From NCBI GenBank assembly GCA_051659505.1, contig JBOFOQ010000033.1, forward strand, positions 4,573-68,572: 64,000 bases of DNA, written 5' to 3'. The translations under genes were made by a program, and so were the position numbers. This DNA is from JAGNZR01 sp051659505. Its GTDB lineage: Bacteria > Fusobacteriota > Fusobacteriia > Fusobacteriales > Fusobacteriaceae. The notes under the pieces were generated by a model. That model saw only the letters and a list, made by a program, of their open reading frames with translations, had not been told where the DNA came from and did no database searches. Shown in pieces: positions 34,322 to 42,936 of the stretch (positions within the stretch are counted from its first letter, which is position 1; each line of letters begins with the position of its first letter).

Positions 34322-34768
34322 ATGCAGAAATTAAAAAATATATTAGTTATTATATTAATTTTTCCTACCCTTATGTATGCTGCTAATAAATATGAGGATA
34401 TACCTAAGGAGCACTGGGCATACAGTTCTGTGAATAATTTACTAGCTAAGGGAATATTAAAGCAAGATAGCTATAATTTTAGAGGGGAAGAGCAGATTAG
34501 TCGTTATGATTTTGTTTATTATCTCTCTAAAACATTGAATAAGTTAGATTTAGAGAAAACAAATAAAAAAGATTTATTAGTATTAGAAAGTTTAGTATCT
34601 GAGTTTTCCAAAGAGTTAACTAAAATGGGTTTCGATACAGAAACATTTAGCAGTAAAATAAAAAATATAGATGAAACTATCCAATTTCTTAAAGCTATTG
34701 TGGAAGAAAATCAAATAACTATAGCGAATTTAAAAAAGAGAGTGGATATTTTAGAAAATAAAAAATAA
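34322..34768 (+). CDS. Small SLH-domain protein with coiled-coil tail
   Basis: Exported protein of 148 residues. After a signal peptide (LVIILIFPTLMYA) comes a single S-layer homology domain, YEDIPKEHWAYSSVNNLLAK to ISRYDFVYYLSKTL (residues about 22-75). The rest is a predicted coiled coil ending KKRVDILENKK. In Gram-negative lineages with SLH proteins (Negativicutes, Fusobacteria) an SLH domain plus coiled coil usually tethers an outer-membrane barrel to peptidoglycan; here the barrel is missing, so this may be a stand-alone spacer or partner. Follows the SIMPL gene by 10 bases. Confidence 0.8.
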   Translation: MQKLKNILVIILIFPTLMYAANKYEDIPKEHWAYSSVNNLLAKGILKQDSYNFRGEEQISRYDFVYYLSKTLNKLDLEKTNKKDLLVLESLVSEFSKELTKMGFDTETFSSKIKNIDETIQFLKAIVEENQITIANLKKRVDILENKK

Positions 34769-34784
34769 AATGGAGTTGAGAGTA

Positions 34785-36134
34785 ATGGAAAAATTAAGTT
34801 TTAGTTATAAGAATGCAATGAAGTTTATCAGTGAGCAAGAAATAAACCAAATGGAAAAACAGGTAAAATCAGCAGTAGCAGAACTAGAAGAGGGAACAGG
34901 AGCAGGGAATGAATATTTAGGGTGGATAGATTTACCAAAAAATTATGATAAAAATGAATTTGAAAAAATAAAAGAAGCAGCAATAAAAATACAAAACACT
35001 TGTGATGTTCTTTTAGTAGTCGGTATTGGTGGTTCTTATTTAGGTGCAAGAGCAGCGATAGAATTTTTATCTCATTCATTTCACAATAATTTACCTAAAA
35101 ATAAAAGAAACGCTCCAGAAATATATTTTGTAGGTCAAAACATATCAGGGAAATATTTAAAAGACTTATTAGAGGTTTTAGATGGAAAAGATTATGCAAT
35201 AAATATAATCTCAAAATCAGGTACGACAACAGAACCAGCATTAGCATTTAGAGTTTTAAAGAAACATATAGAGGCTAAATACGGAAAAGAAAATGCTAAA
35301 AAAAGAATTTTTGCAACAACTGATGCAAGTAAAGGAGCTCTAAAAAAATTAGCGACAGAGGAAGGGTACGAAACCTTTACAATTCCAGATAACGTAGGAG
35401 GAAGATTCTCTGTTTTAACTCCAGTAGGGCTATTACCAATTGCAACAGCAGGGATTAATATCGATGAATTAATGAAAGGAGCAAGTGATGCTTCAGTTGC
35501 ATATAAAGCTGATTTTAAAAATAATGATTGCTATAAGTATGCAGCTATTAGAAATATTATTAATAGAAAAGGAAAAGATATTGAATTACTTGTTAACTAT
35601 GAACCAAGACTTCACTTTGTATCTGAGTGGTGGAAGCAACTTTTTGCAGAATCTGAGGGAAAAGACGGAAAAGGAATATTCCCAGCTTCAGTAGATTTAA
35701 GTACTGATTTACACTCTCTTGGTCAATATATTCAAGATGGAAAAAGAAATATTTTTGAAACAGTTATAAACATAGAAAAATGTGAAAAAGATGTATTAAT
35801 AGAAGAAGAAGCAGTGGATTTAGATGGACTTAACTATCTAACAGGAAAAGGTTTTGATTTTGTAAATAAGAAAGCTGCAGACGGGACAACATTAGCACAT
35901 ATTGATGGAGGAGTTCCTAATTTAAATGTAATTATTCCTGAAGCAACTCCTTATCATTTAGGGTACATGTTCTATTTCTTTGAAAAGGCATGTGGAATAA
36001 GTGGTTATTTACTAGGAATTAATCCATTTGATCAACCTGGAGTAGAGACATATAAAAAAAATATGTTTGCACTTCTTGGGAAACCAGGATATGAGGAATT
36101 AGCTAAAGAATTAAATGAAAGATTGAAAAAATAA
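34785..36134 (+). CDS. pgi: Glucose-6-phosphate isomerase
   Basis: Glycolytic enzyme of 449 residues interconverting glucose-6-phosphate and fructose-6-phosphate. VVGIGGSYLGARAAIE, IISKSGTTTEPALAFR (phosphate-binding) and GGRFSVLTPVGLLP are the phosphoglucose-isomerase signatures; EQ-containing GQYIQDG and the final GYLLGINPFDQPGVETYKK carry further active-site residues. The short length is that of the bacterial form found in Firmicutes and Thermotogae. Start chosen at ATG 34785 (MEKLSFSY, matching the family) with GGAG upstream; an ATG at 34770 sits inside that ribosome site. Confidence 0.96.
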   Translation: MEKLSFSYKNAMKFISEQEINQMEKQVKSAVAELEEGTGAGNEYLGWIDLPKNYDKNEFEKIKEAAIKIQNTCDVLLVVGIGGSYLGARAAIEFLSHSFHNNLPKNKRNAPEIYFVGQNISGKYLKDLLEVLDGKDYAINIISKSGTTTEPALAFRVLKKHIEAKYGKENAKKRIFATTDASKGALKKLATEEGYETFTIPDNVGGRFSVLTPVGLLPIATAGINIDELMKGASDASVAYKADFKNNDCYKYAAIRNIINRKGKDIELLVNYEPRLHFVSEWWKQLFAESEGKDGKGIFPASVDLSTDLHSLGQYIQDGKRNIFETVINIEKCEKDVLIEEEAVDLDGLNYLTGKGFDFVNKKAADGTTLAHIDGGVPNLNVIIPEATPYHLGYMFYFFEKACGISGYLLGINPFDQPGVETYKKNMFALLGKPGYEELAKELNERLKK

Positions 36135-36267
36135 ATAAATTTGTTATAAAAAATAAATCTTCAAGTTAAGTGTGGAAGTAGTTCATGTTTAATTTGGGGA
36201 TTTTTTATGAAAGGAAATAAATAATAGGAAATGAGATAAAATTAAAGTATAATAAGGTTAAATAAAT

Positions 36268-36359
36268 GAAAAAAGACCTAATAGGTCTTCTTTGGTCCTT
36301 ACGGATGCTTAAGCAAAAGCTTTGTTTTAACTCGTTGTGTCATTTTAAATAGTAATAAC
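36268..36359 (-). ncRNA. tracrRNA of the type II-A CRISPR-Cas9 system
   Basis: The minus strand begins with an anti-repeat: 36334-36358 is identical over 25 bases to the CRISPR repeat on the plus strand, and after a small mismatched bulge TTTTAA pairs again with the repeat start, giving the typical lower stem, bulge and upper stem. Downstream come a short nexus-like hairpin (GCTTTTGCTTAAGC area) and CCGTAAGG, then the terminator AAGACCTATTAGGTCTT plus T run. Predicted size is about 90 bases. A good promoter lies immediately upstream on the same strand. It is divergent from cas9, as in several streptococcal II-A loci. Confidence 0.88.
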
Positions 36360-36365
36360 AAATAC

Positions 36366-36394
36366 ATAATAACATATTTTAAGATAGGGGGCAA
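36366..36394 (-). promoter_or_regulatory. Promoter of the tracrRNA
   Basis: Minus strand TTGCCC (36394-36389), 17 bases, TATTAT (36371-36366), placing the RNA start at about 36359, exactly where the anti-repeat begins. The -35 is the complement of the G-run that serves cas9 as ribosome binding site. Confidence 0.72.
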
Positions 36395-36401
36395 GAAAAA
36401 A

Positions 36402-39400
36402 ATGGGGGAAAAATTAAAAAAAGAAAATTATTCAATTGGACTTGATATCGGAACATCCTCAGTTGGGTGGTCAGTAACCAATGAAAGTGGTGATTTGAAA
36501 AGGTTTAAAGGGAAATGTATGTTAGGTTCTTCGCTTTTTGAATCAGCAGAAGTAGCTTTAACTAGAAGAGGTTTTAGAAGTTCAAGAAGAAGACTTCAAA
36601 GAAGGCAAGTTAGGATAGAAAATTTACAAAATTTAGTTCAAAAAGAAATGGCGATAATAGATCCATTGTTCTTTATGAAAATGAAGGAGTCTAAATTATA
36701 TTTAGAAGATAAAAGTAATGATCCGTTAAATTTAGATGTATTACTAGGGAAATGGGACGGAAAAAATGGTATAGATAGGAAAGAATTTAAAACAATTTAC
36801 CACTTAAGAGAATATATAATGAATGCAAAAGAAAAAGTTGATTTTAGATTAATATATTTAGCTTTACACCACGCTTTAAAATATCGTGGAAATTTTTTGT
36901 ATCAAGAAATGGAAACATTTTCAGCAGAAAAAGGCTTAAAAGCTTCTGTAGAGGAATTTTTAGAAGCAATTCAAAGAAAAGAAGAATACGGAGAATACGA
37001 AGAAAAAGATGTTGTTGAAATTGAAAATATCTTAAAAGATAAAAAAATGAAAAATAGAGATAAAGAAATAGCTTTAACAGAAGTTTTTATGATGTTAATA
37101 AACATTAGTGAGAAAACAATAAAAAAACAAAAAGCTACTGCTTTTTCAAAAGCAATGATTGGAGGAAAAGCAAATTTTTCTAAAATGTTTAGTCTTGAAG
37201 AAGAAAGTGAGATAAGTTTTAAGTTATCTGAAGACAAAGCAGAAACAGAATTAGACGGAAAACTAGATGATGACAATGAAAATATTTATCTTTCACTTAA
37301 AAATATTTATTCTGCATATATTCTAACCGAGATATTAAAAGGAGAGACTACAATCTCTCGAGCTATGATTGCGAAATACAACGAACATAGAGATGACTTA
37401 AAAAGCTTAAAAAAACTATTAAAAGAATATTTTAATATAAAAATTTATAATGAAATGTTTAGAAATGAAAAATCAAATTATAATTTGTATTTAAAAAATT
37501 CTAAAGAATTACCTCAAGAAGAGTTTTGTAAAAATATAAAGAAAATATTGGAAAGTAAAAAAGATATACTGCAAGAAAATGAAGAGTATAAATATTGTTT
37601 ATCAAAAATAGAAGAGGGGAATTTTTTAGCTAAAACAAATACTACTGACAACGGAGCAATACCTTTTCAACTCCACTCTTATGAAGTTCAAAAAATAATA
37701 AAAAATCAAGGGGAATATTATCCAACCTTAAAAGAAAGTTACCTAACAAAAGAAGGAAAAGAAATAAACAAAATAATAAGTATATTAGAGTTTAGAATCC
37801 CTTACTATGTAGGACCACTAACCAATATAGATGGAAACGAAAAAGATAAGAAGAATAAAAATACACCTTTTTCATGGAGTGAAAGACATAGTGACGAAAA
37901 GATTTATCCTTGGAATTTTAATGAAGTTATAAATATTGAAAAATCAGCAGAAAATTTCATTTTACGAATGACAAATAAATGTACTTATTTACAGGACAAA
38001 GATGTTATCCCTAAAAATTCACTTCTTTATTCTGAATTTACACTATTAAATGAACTTAATAAGATTTCTATAGGTGGAAAAATAATATCATCAGACGTAA
38101 AAAAATATGTGCTAGAAGAATTATTTGAAGAATTTCCAAGTATTTCCAAGAAAAAATTACAAGGGAAATTAAAAGAGCATAAACATCCAATGGCTGATAG
38201 TGAAATAACAGGATTCCAAAAAGAAACAGGATTCGTATCCTCTAAAAAATCATATCTAGATTTCAAAAAAATATTAGGTGTTGTAGATAAAAATAACTAT
38301 GAAATGATAGAAAGAATAATTTTATGGATAACTTTATTTGAAGATAAAAAAATCTTGAAATCAAGAATGGAAAAAGAATATCCAGAGCTTTCTATTGAGC
38401 AAGTAAAAGATATTTGTAAATTAAAATATAAAGGTTGGTCAAGATTAAGTAAAGAGCTATTAGTTGACTTAAAAGCAACAGGGAATTCCTCGAAAATGAC
38501 TGCTATTTATAGTAAAGATATAGATACTGTGGGGAAAAATATTTTAGAAATAATGAGAGCAACAAATGAGAATTTTATGCAGATTATTGAAAATAAAGAA
38601 TTGGGATTTAATGAGGCTATTCAAAAAGAAAATAGTGATAAATTTAAAGAAGAAAATAAAATTAAATATGAAGATGTTCAGGAACTAGCAGGTTCTCCAG
38701 CACTAAAAAAAGGTATTTGGCACTCTATAAAAGTTATTAAAGAGATAGTAAATATTATGGGGAATAATCCAAGTAATATTTATTTAGAAGTTGCAAGGGA
38801 AGATGGTCAAAAAGGTAAAAGAACAAATTCTAGATACAACACGCTAAAAAAGATTTATGAAAAAATAGAGTTTGATATTGATGAGTTTACTCAGTGTGAA
38901 AAAGACTTGAAGTCTTATGAAAAAAATCAAAAAGCTTTAGATAGTGAAAGGTTATATTTATATTTTATACAAAATGGTAAGTGTATGTATACAGGAAAGC
39001 CATTAACTGGTGATTTGAGTTGGGGTTATGATGTAGATCATATTTTGCCACAGTCTTATATAAAAGATGATAGTTTTGATAACAAAGTGTTGGTGTATAG
39101 TGGTACCAATAGAAGAAAAAGTGATTCACTTCTTCTTGAAGATGATGTTATTCAAAAAAATATTTTAATGTGGAATAAACTTTTAAAATCTGGTCTTATG
39201 ACACCGAGTAAATACAAGAGGTTAACAAGAAAAAAAATTAGTGAAGAAGAAGTTGGGAAATTTATTGCGAGACAGTTAGTAGAGACTAGGCAAATTATAA
39301 AAAATGTAGTAACTTTATTACAAGTTGAATTTGCAACTGAAGAAACACAAATACATTTAGTAAAATCTAATTTAATTTCTAATTTCAGAGAAAAGTATGA

Positions 39401-40577
39401 GTTATACAAAAATAGAAATTTAAATGATTTTCACCATGCACACGATGCTTATTTTTTATGTGTTTTAGGAAGTTTTGTTCAAACTTGTTATCCTAATATT
39501 TTCAAAAAAGAGTTTAAATATGAAGGGTATTTAAGAGATTTTAGGGATAGTGTGAAAGTTGATAAAGAAAGAAAAAATAAATATGGGTGGTTGATATCTA
39601 AGTTTGGAGAAGAAGAAATAATAAATCAAGAAACTGGAGAAATAGTAAAATGGTTAGGAAAAGAAAAAATTGGAAAAATAAAGAAAATAATGGATTATCG
39701 AGATGTTTTTGTCGCTAAAAAAGTGGAGGAACAGACAGGAGAGTTTTATAATCAAACCTTGTATTCGCCTAACTCAGATAAAAAAAATCTTATTCCACAA
39801 AAAAGATCATATTTTAAAGATGGACGACTTAATGAAGAGTTAGATCCTTTAAAGTATGGTGGTTATAGTGGGGTTAATCCAAGCTATTATTGCATTGTTG
39901 AATACTTAAAAAAGAAAAAGATAACACGTGAATTAATAGGGATACCAACTGTTGTTTCAAAGGATTCAAACAAAGATGCAATAAGAAATTTTTTGAAAAA
40001 AGAAACGAATTCAGATGAAATTAAGGTTCTTGTAAAAAAAATTAATAAATATCAAAAAATATCTTATGAAGGCAATTTGTGGAGTATTGTATCATCTGGA
40101 GAAGTAATAAACGCAAGACAATTATACTTAAATTATAGTGAGCAATTAATGCTAAGTGAAATTAAAGGGAAAACGTTAAAAAATTCTGAGAAATCGCTAG
40201 AAGAGAAAAAAGAAAAAAGAAATGAAATGGCTTTGAAACTATATTGTATTTTGATGTTTAAAATTAAAGAAGAATTTCCTTGTTTTAAAAATACACTGAA
40301 GAAATTAGAAGAAGCTCAAATCGAATTTGAAAAATTACCATTGGAAGATAAAATAACTCATGTGGATAAAGTAAATTTTATAGATGAGGTTTTAAAAGTA
40401 TTATCAGCTAGTTCTACAAATGGAAATTTTAAAAAGTTTTCAGCAGTTTCTAAATTGGGGGATCGAGAGGGACGAATGGGAAGCAAAACACTAACTCCAG
40501 ACAAAATTGGATTTATAAACACTTCAATAACAGGGATGCGTGAAAAGAAAATGACATTAAAAGATTTAGGTTTATAA
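36402..40577 (+). CDS. cas9: CRISPR-associated endonuclease Cas9, type II-A
   Basis: RNA-guided double-strand DNA nuclease of 1391 residues, the size of streptococcal-type II-A enzymes. RuvC-I: IGLDIGTSSVGWSV with Asp15. Arginine-rich bridge helix about residues 55-75 (RRGFRSSRRRLQRRQVRIEN). Alpha-helical recognition lobe to about 770. RuvC-II: IYLEVAREDG near 795. HNH: YDVDHILPQSYI with His880 and the later NRRKSD. RuvC-III: FHHAHDAYF at 1010-1018. The C-terminal part (about 1120-1391) is the PAM-interacting region, in which no residue pair can be assigned to a PAM by eye. All catalytic residues are present. RBS AGGGGG 10 bases before ATG. First of cas9-cas1-cas2-csn2. Confidence 0.98.
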   Translation: MGEKLKKENYSIGLDIGTSSVGWSVTNESGDLKRFKGKCMLGSSLFESAEVALTRRGFRSSRRRLQRRQVRIENLQNLVQKEMAIIDPLFFMKMKESKLYLEDKSNDPLNLDVLLGKWDGKNGIDRKEFKTIYHLREYIMNAKEKVDFRLIYLALHHALKYRGNFLYQEMETFSAEKGLKASVEEFLEAIQRKEEYGEYEEKDVVEIENILKDKKMKNRDKEIALTEVFMMLINISEKTIKKQKATAFSKAMIGGKANFSKMFSLEEESEISFKLSEDKAETELDGKLDDDNENIYLSLKNIYSAYILTEILKGETTISRAMIAKYNEHRDDLKSLKKLLKEYFNIKIYNEMFRNEKSNYNLYLKNSKELPQEEFCKNIKKILESKKDILQENEEYKYCLSKIEEGNFLAKTNTTDNGAIPFQLHSYEVQKIIKNQGEYYPTLKESYLTKEGKEINKIISILEFRIPYYVGPLTNIDGNEKDKKNKNTPFSWSERHSDEKIYPWNFNEVINIEKSAENFILRMTNKCTYLQDKDVIPKNSLLYSEFTLLNELNKISIGGKIISSDVKKYVLEELFEEFPSISKKKLQGKLKEHKHPMADSEITGFQKETGFVSSKKSYLDFKKILGVVDKNNYEMIERIILWITLFEDKKILKSRMEKEYPELSIEQVKDICKLKYKGWSRLSKELLVDLKATGNSSKMTAIYSKDIDTVGKNILEIMRATNENFMQIIENKELGFNEAIQKENSDKFKEENKIKYEDVQELAGSPALKKGIWHSIKVIKEIVNIMGNNPSNIYLEVAREDGQKGKRTNSRYNTLKKIYEKIEFDIDEFTQCEKDLKSYEKNQKALDSERLYLYFIQNGKCMYTGKPLTGDLSWGYDVDHILPQSYIKDDSFDNKVLVYSGTNRRKSDSLLLEDDVIQKNILMWNKLLKSGLMTPSKYKRLTRKKISEEEVGKFIARQLVETRQIIKNVVTLLQVEFATEETQIHLVKSNLISNFREKYELYKNRNLNDFHHAHDAYFLCVLGSFVQTCYPNIFKKEFKYEGYLRDFRDSVKVDKERKNKYGWLISKFGEEEIINQETGEIVKWLGKEKIGKIKKIMDYRDVFVAKKVEEQTGEFYNQTLYSPNSDKKNLIPQKRSYFKDGRLNEELDPLKYGGYSGVNPSYYCIVEYLKKKKITRELIGIPTVVSKDSNKDAIRNFLKKETNSDEIKVLVKKINKYQKISYEGNLWSIVSSGEVINARQLYLNYSEQLMLSEIKGKTLKNSEKSLEEKKEKRNEMALKLYCILMFKIKEEFPCFKNTLKKLEEAQIEFEKLPLEDKITHVDKVNFIDEVLKVLSASSTNGNFKKFSAVSKLGDREGRMGSKTLTPDKIGFINTSITGMREKKMTLKDLGL

Positions 40578-40580
40578 TAT

Positions 40581-41456
40581 ATGGGGTTTCGGACAGTACT
40601 CATAACGAAGCATTGCAAATGTAGTTATAAAAATGATTATTTAGTAGTGTATGGAGATGAAGCAAAAATGCTTCATCTTTCAGAGATACAAACAATAATA
40701 GTTGATTCCACATCAGTTTCTTTAACTTCATATCTCTTATGTGAATTGGCTCAAAGAAAAATAAATGTTATATTTTGTGATGAAAGACATAATCCTATTG
40801 CTGAAATGCAACCACTTTATGGAAGTTTTAACACTAGTAAAAAAATAAAGCAACAAGTTCAGTGGAGTGAAGACATCAAAAAATCTGTATGGAGTATTGT
40901 TATTGAAGAGAAAATAAAAAAACAAGCATGGGTTCTTAAAAGATTTGGAGTAGATTCTTGTGAAAAGTTATCTGAGTATGCAGAAGAAATTGAACTTGGA
41001 GATTCTACAAATAGAGAGGGGCATGCAGCAAAAGTCTATTTTAATTCTTTTTTTGGAAAAAATTTTGGAAGAAAACAAGAAAATGAAGTTAATGCAGCAT
41101 TAAATTATGGGTATGCAATTTTACTATCAACATTTAATAAAGAAGTTATAAGTAATGGATATATTACTCAACTTGGAATTAACCATAAAAACGAATATAA
41201 TCAATTTAATCTAAGTTGTGATCTAATGGAACCTTTTAGACCCTTTATAGATAAAATTGTATATGAAAATATTCCTTTTGAATTTAATAGTGAAATGAAG
41301 ATAAAGCTTATTAATCTATTAAATGAAAAAGTTAAATATGATGACTGTGAACACTATTTATCAACTGCAATAACTAAATATACAACCAATATATTAAAAT
41401 GTATAACAGAAGAGACACCCTATAAAATTCAATTTTGTGATTCTTATGAGGTGTAG
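40581..41456 (+). CDS. cas1: CRISPR-associated integrase Cas1
   Basis: Spacer-integration endonuclease of 291 residues that works as a complex with Cas2 and, in type II-A, also with Cas9 and Csn2. TIIVDSTSVSLTSYLLCELA and NVIFCDERHNPIAEM are N-terminal Cas1 features; the catalytic region includes NREGHAAKVYFNSFFG (Glu about residue 149), GYITQLGINHKNEYNQFNLS (His about 205) and CDLMEPFRPFID (Glu about 220). All three metal-binding positions appear intact. It starts 3 bases after the cas9 stop codon, and its own ribosome site is weak (AGGTTTATAAT), suggesting coupling with cas9. Confidence 0.96.
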   Translation: MGFRTVLITKHCKCSYKNDYLVVYGDEAKMLHLSEIQTIIVDSTSVSLTSYLLCELAQRKINVIFCDERHNPIAEMQPLYGSFNTSKKIKQQVQWSEDIKKSVWSIVIEEKIKKQAWVLKRFGVDSCEKLSEYAEEIELGDSTNREGHAAKVYFNSFFGKNFGRKQENEVNAALNYGYAILLSTFNKEVISNGYITQLGINHKNEYNQFNLSCDLMEPFRPFIDKIVYENIPFEFNSEMKIKLINLLNEKVKYDDCEHYLSTAITKYTTNILKCITEETPYKIQFCDSYEV

Positions 41457-41460
41457 ATTT

Positions 41461-41766
41461 ATGAGAATAATCGTATTTTTTGATTTGCCTACAATTACAG
41501 CAAAAGATAGAAGAGAATATTCTCAATTTAGAAAGGGGTTGCTAAAGGAAGGATTTATTATGATGCAGGAATCTGTTTATACAAAATTAGCACTAAATCA
41601 AAGTATAATGAATTTAGTTAAAATACGAATAAAAAAGATTATGCCTTCTTCTGGCTTAGTTCAATCTTTAGTTATAACAGAAAAACAGTTTGCTTCAATA
41701 GAAAATTGTGTAGGTGAGTATGAAACAAATTTTTTATCAACAACAGAAAGGTTGGTAATTTTATGA
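41461..41766 (+). CDS. cas2: CRISPR-associated protein Cas2
   Basis: Small structural partner of Cas1, 101 residues, with the ferredoxin-like start MRIIVFFDLPTITAKDRREY (Asp8 in the usual place). The ATG at 41461 is chosen because it gives this canonical start; an in-frame ATG at 41437 would add eight residues inside cas1. GAGGTG, located at the cas1 stop codon, is the ribosome site. The 3' end overlaps csn2 as ATGA. Confidence 0.95.
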   Translation: MRIIVFFDLPTITAKDRREYSQFRKGLLKEGFIMMQESVYTKLALNQSIMNLVKIRIKKIMPSSGLVQSLVITEKQFASIENCVGEYETNFLSTTERLVIL

Positions 41767-42458
41767 TTATAAAGCTATTATATTTTGAAAATGATGTAGA
41801 AATATTACCTGATAAAATATCAATTTTAGAAATTGAAAATAAGAAAATGTTTTCAAAATTTATATATTCTATCTATAATAAAATAAATGGTATTGATACT
41901 GGAGACGAGATATATTTATTTGAAAATGGGAAAGAAGTAAAATTTTCAGAAAAAGCGCTGTATATTTCAGACCCGATGATGATAGATTTTAATAGTAAAG
42001 ATATTATTAGCACAGTAACAAAACTTGTATCTAAACAATTAAATATTGATATAGATATAAAAAATATTTGTGAACAAAAATATTCTGAACTTTATTCTTT
42101 GTTTCAAAATATATTGTCAGACTTTACAATAAATTTTGACTCGTCTTCTCAATTTGATATAACAAAATTTATAAAAATGATAGGGTTAAAGATAGATGAT
42201 TCTTTAAATTCAAATCATCTGGAAAAAATTTTATCTATAATTGAGATAATATCAGAGTTACAATTAAATAAATTTATAATTTTTTGTAATTTGAAATCAT
42301 ATTTATTAGAAGAAGAGTTGAAAGAGGTTTATAAATTCTCTTTATATAAAAAAATACCATTGATTCTATTTGAGTCCTCATTAGATAAAAATTATTTTGA
42401 ACATGAAAAAAAACTAACTATTGATAATGATTATGATGAATTTGTAAAAAAAATATAA
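41763..42458 (+). CDS. csn2: CRISPR adaptation protein Csn2 (type II-A)
   Basis: Ring-forming DNA-end-binding protein of 231 residues, required for spacer acquisition in II-A systems and their subtype marker. The start MIIKLLYFENDVEILPDKIS and the body, including DPMMIDFNSKDIISTVTKLV and a late NLKSYLLEEELKEVYKFSLY, follow the Csn2 pattern; the length is at the compact end of the family. Position directly after cas2 (ATGA overlap) and before the leader supports the call. The adenylate-kinase-like fold has lost its P-loop in this family, and none is visible here. Confidence 0.88.
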   Translation: MIIKLLYFENDVEILPDKISILEIENKKMFSKFIYSIYNKINGIDTGDEIYLFENGKEVKFSEKALYISDPMMIDFNSKDIISTVTKLVSKQLNIDIDIKNICEQKYSELYSLFQNILSDFTINFDSSSQFDITKFIKMIGLKIDDSLNSNHLEKILSIIEIISELQLNKFIIFCNLKSYLLEEELKEVYKFSLYKKIPLILFESSLDKNYFEHEKKLTIDNDYDEFVKKI

Positions 42459-42513
42459 ATATGATACAATTAATTAAAAATATTATTCTAATTAAATAAA
42501 ATAAAAGTGAACA

Positions 42514-42599
42514 TTGGAAACTTATAATTTTAAATATAAAATAAATACTATTTTTAATGACCCATTACCTCGTTGTGTAATGTTAACCTAAAATTTGAG
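42514..42599 (+). promoter_or_regulatory. CRISPR leader with promoter and ATTTGAG integration motif
   Basis: TTGGAA (42514-42519), 17 bases, TAAAAT (42537-42542) is a plausible promoter for the precursor crRNA. The leader ends in ATTTGAG (42593-42599) directly before the first repeat; that heptamer is one of the leader-anchor motifs reported for type II-A arrays and used by Cas1-Cas2 for polarised integration. Between the two, 42569-42594 resembles the anti-repeat region. Confidence 0.68.
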
Positions 42600-42901
42600 G
42601 TTTTAGAGTTGTGTCATTTTAAATAGTAATAAAACTTAGAAGATGGAGATACTATTATTCCTAACGTTTTAGAGTTGTGTCATTTTAAATAGTAATAAAA
42701 CATTAACATACTTATCTAAATCACTTACAAAGTTTTAGAGTTGTGTCATTTTAAATAGTAATAAAACAGCAATAATAATAAAAAGGAGGTGTTGAAAGTT
42801 TTAGAGTTGTGTCATTTTAAATAGTAATAAAACAAAACTTTGGAACAACAAAAGGTACAGTTAGTTTTAGAGTTGTGTCATTTTAAATAGTAAATTAAAA
42901 C
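42600..42901 (+). CRISPR. Type II-A CRISPR array, five repeats and four 30-base spacers
   Basis: Four identical 36-base repeats start at 42600, 42666, 42732 and 42798. They begin GTTTTAGAGTTGTGTC and end AGTAATAAAAC. A fifth, at 42864-42901, is 38 bases with a degenerate end (AGTAAATTAAAAC), marking the leader-distal, oldest side. Spacers are 42636-42665, 42702-42731, 42768-42797 and 42834-42863, all exactly 30 bases and all different. The GTTTTAGA start and 36+30 pattern are standard for II-A. The array lies next to csn2 and runs toward an aminopeptidase gene whose ribosome site follows 25 bases after the last repeat. Confidence 0.98.
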
Positions 42902-42936
42902 AATATATCATTATTAAAATAAAAGGAGGCTCTAAC

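Noticed and set aside
34770..34784. Upstream ATG of pgi (MELRV)
   Set aside because: It lies inside the likely ribosome site and adds residues not matching the family N terminus.
36269..36290. Tracr terminator hairpin acting also as plus-strand terminator before cas9
   Set aside because: On the plus strand it is followed by CTTTGG, not a T run, so it should not stop transcription into cas9.
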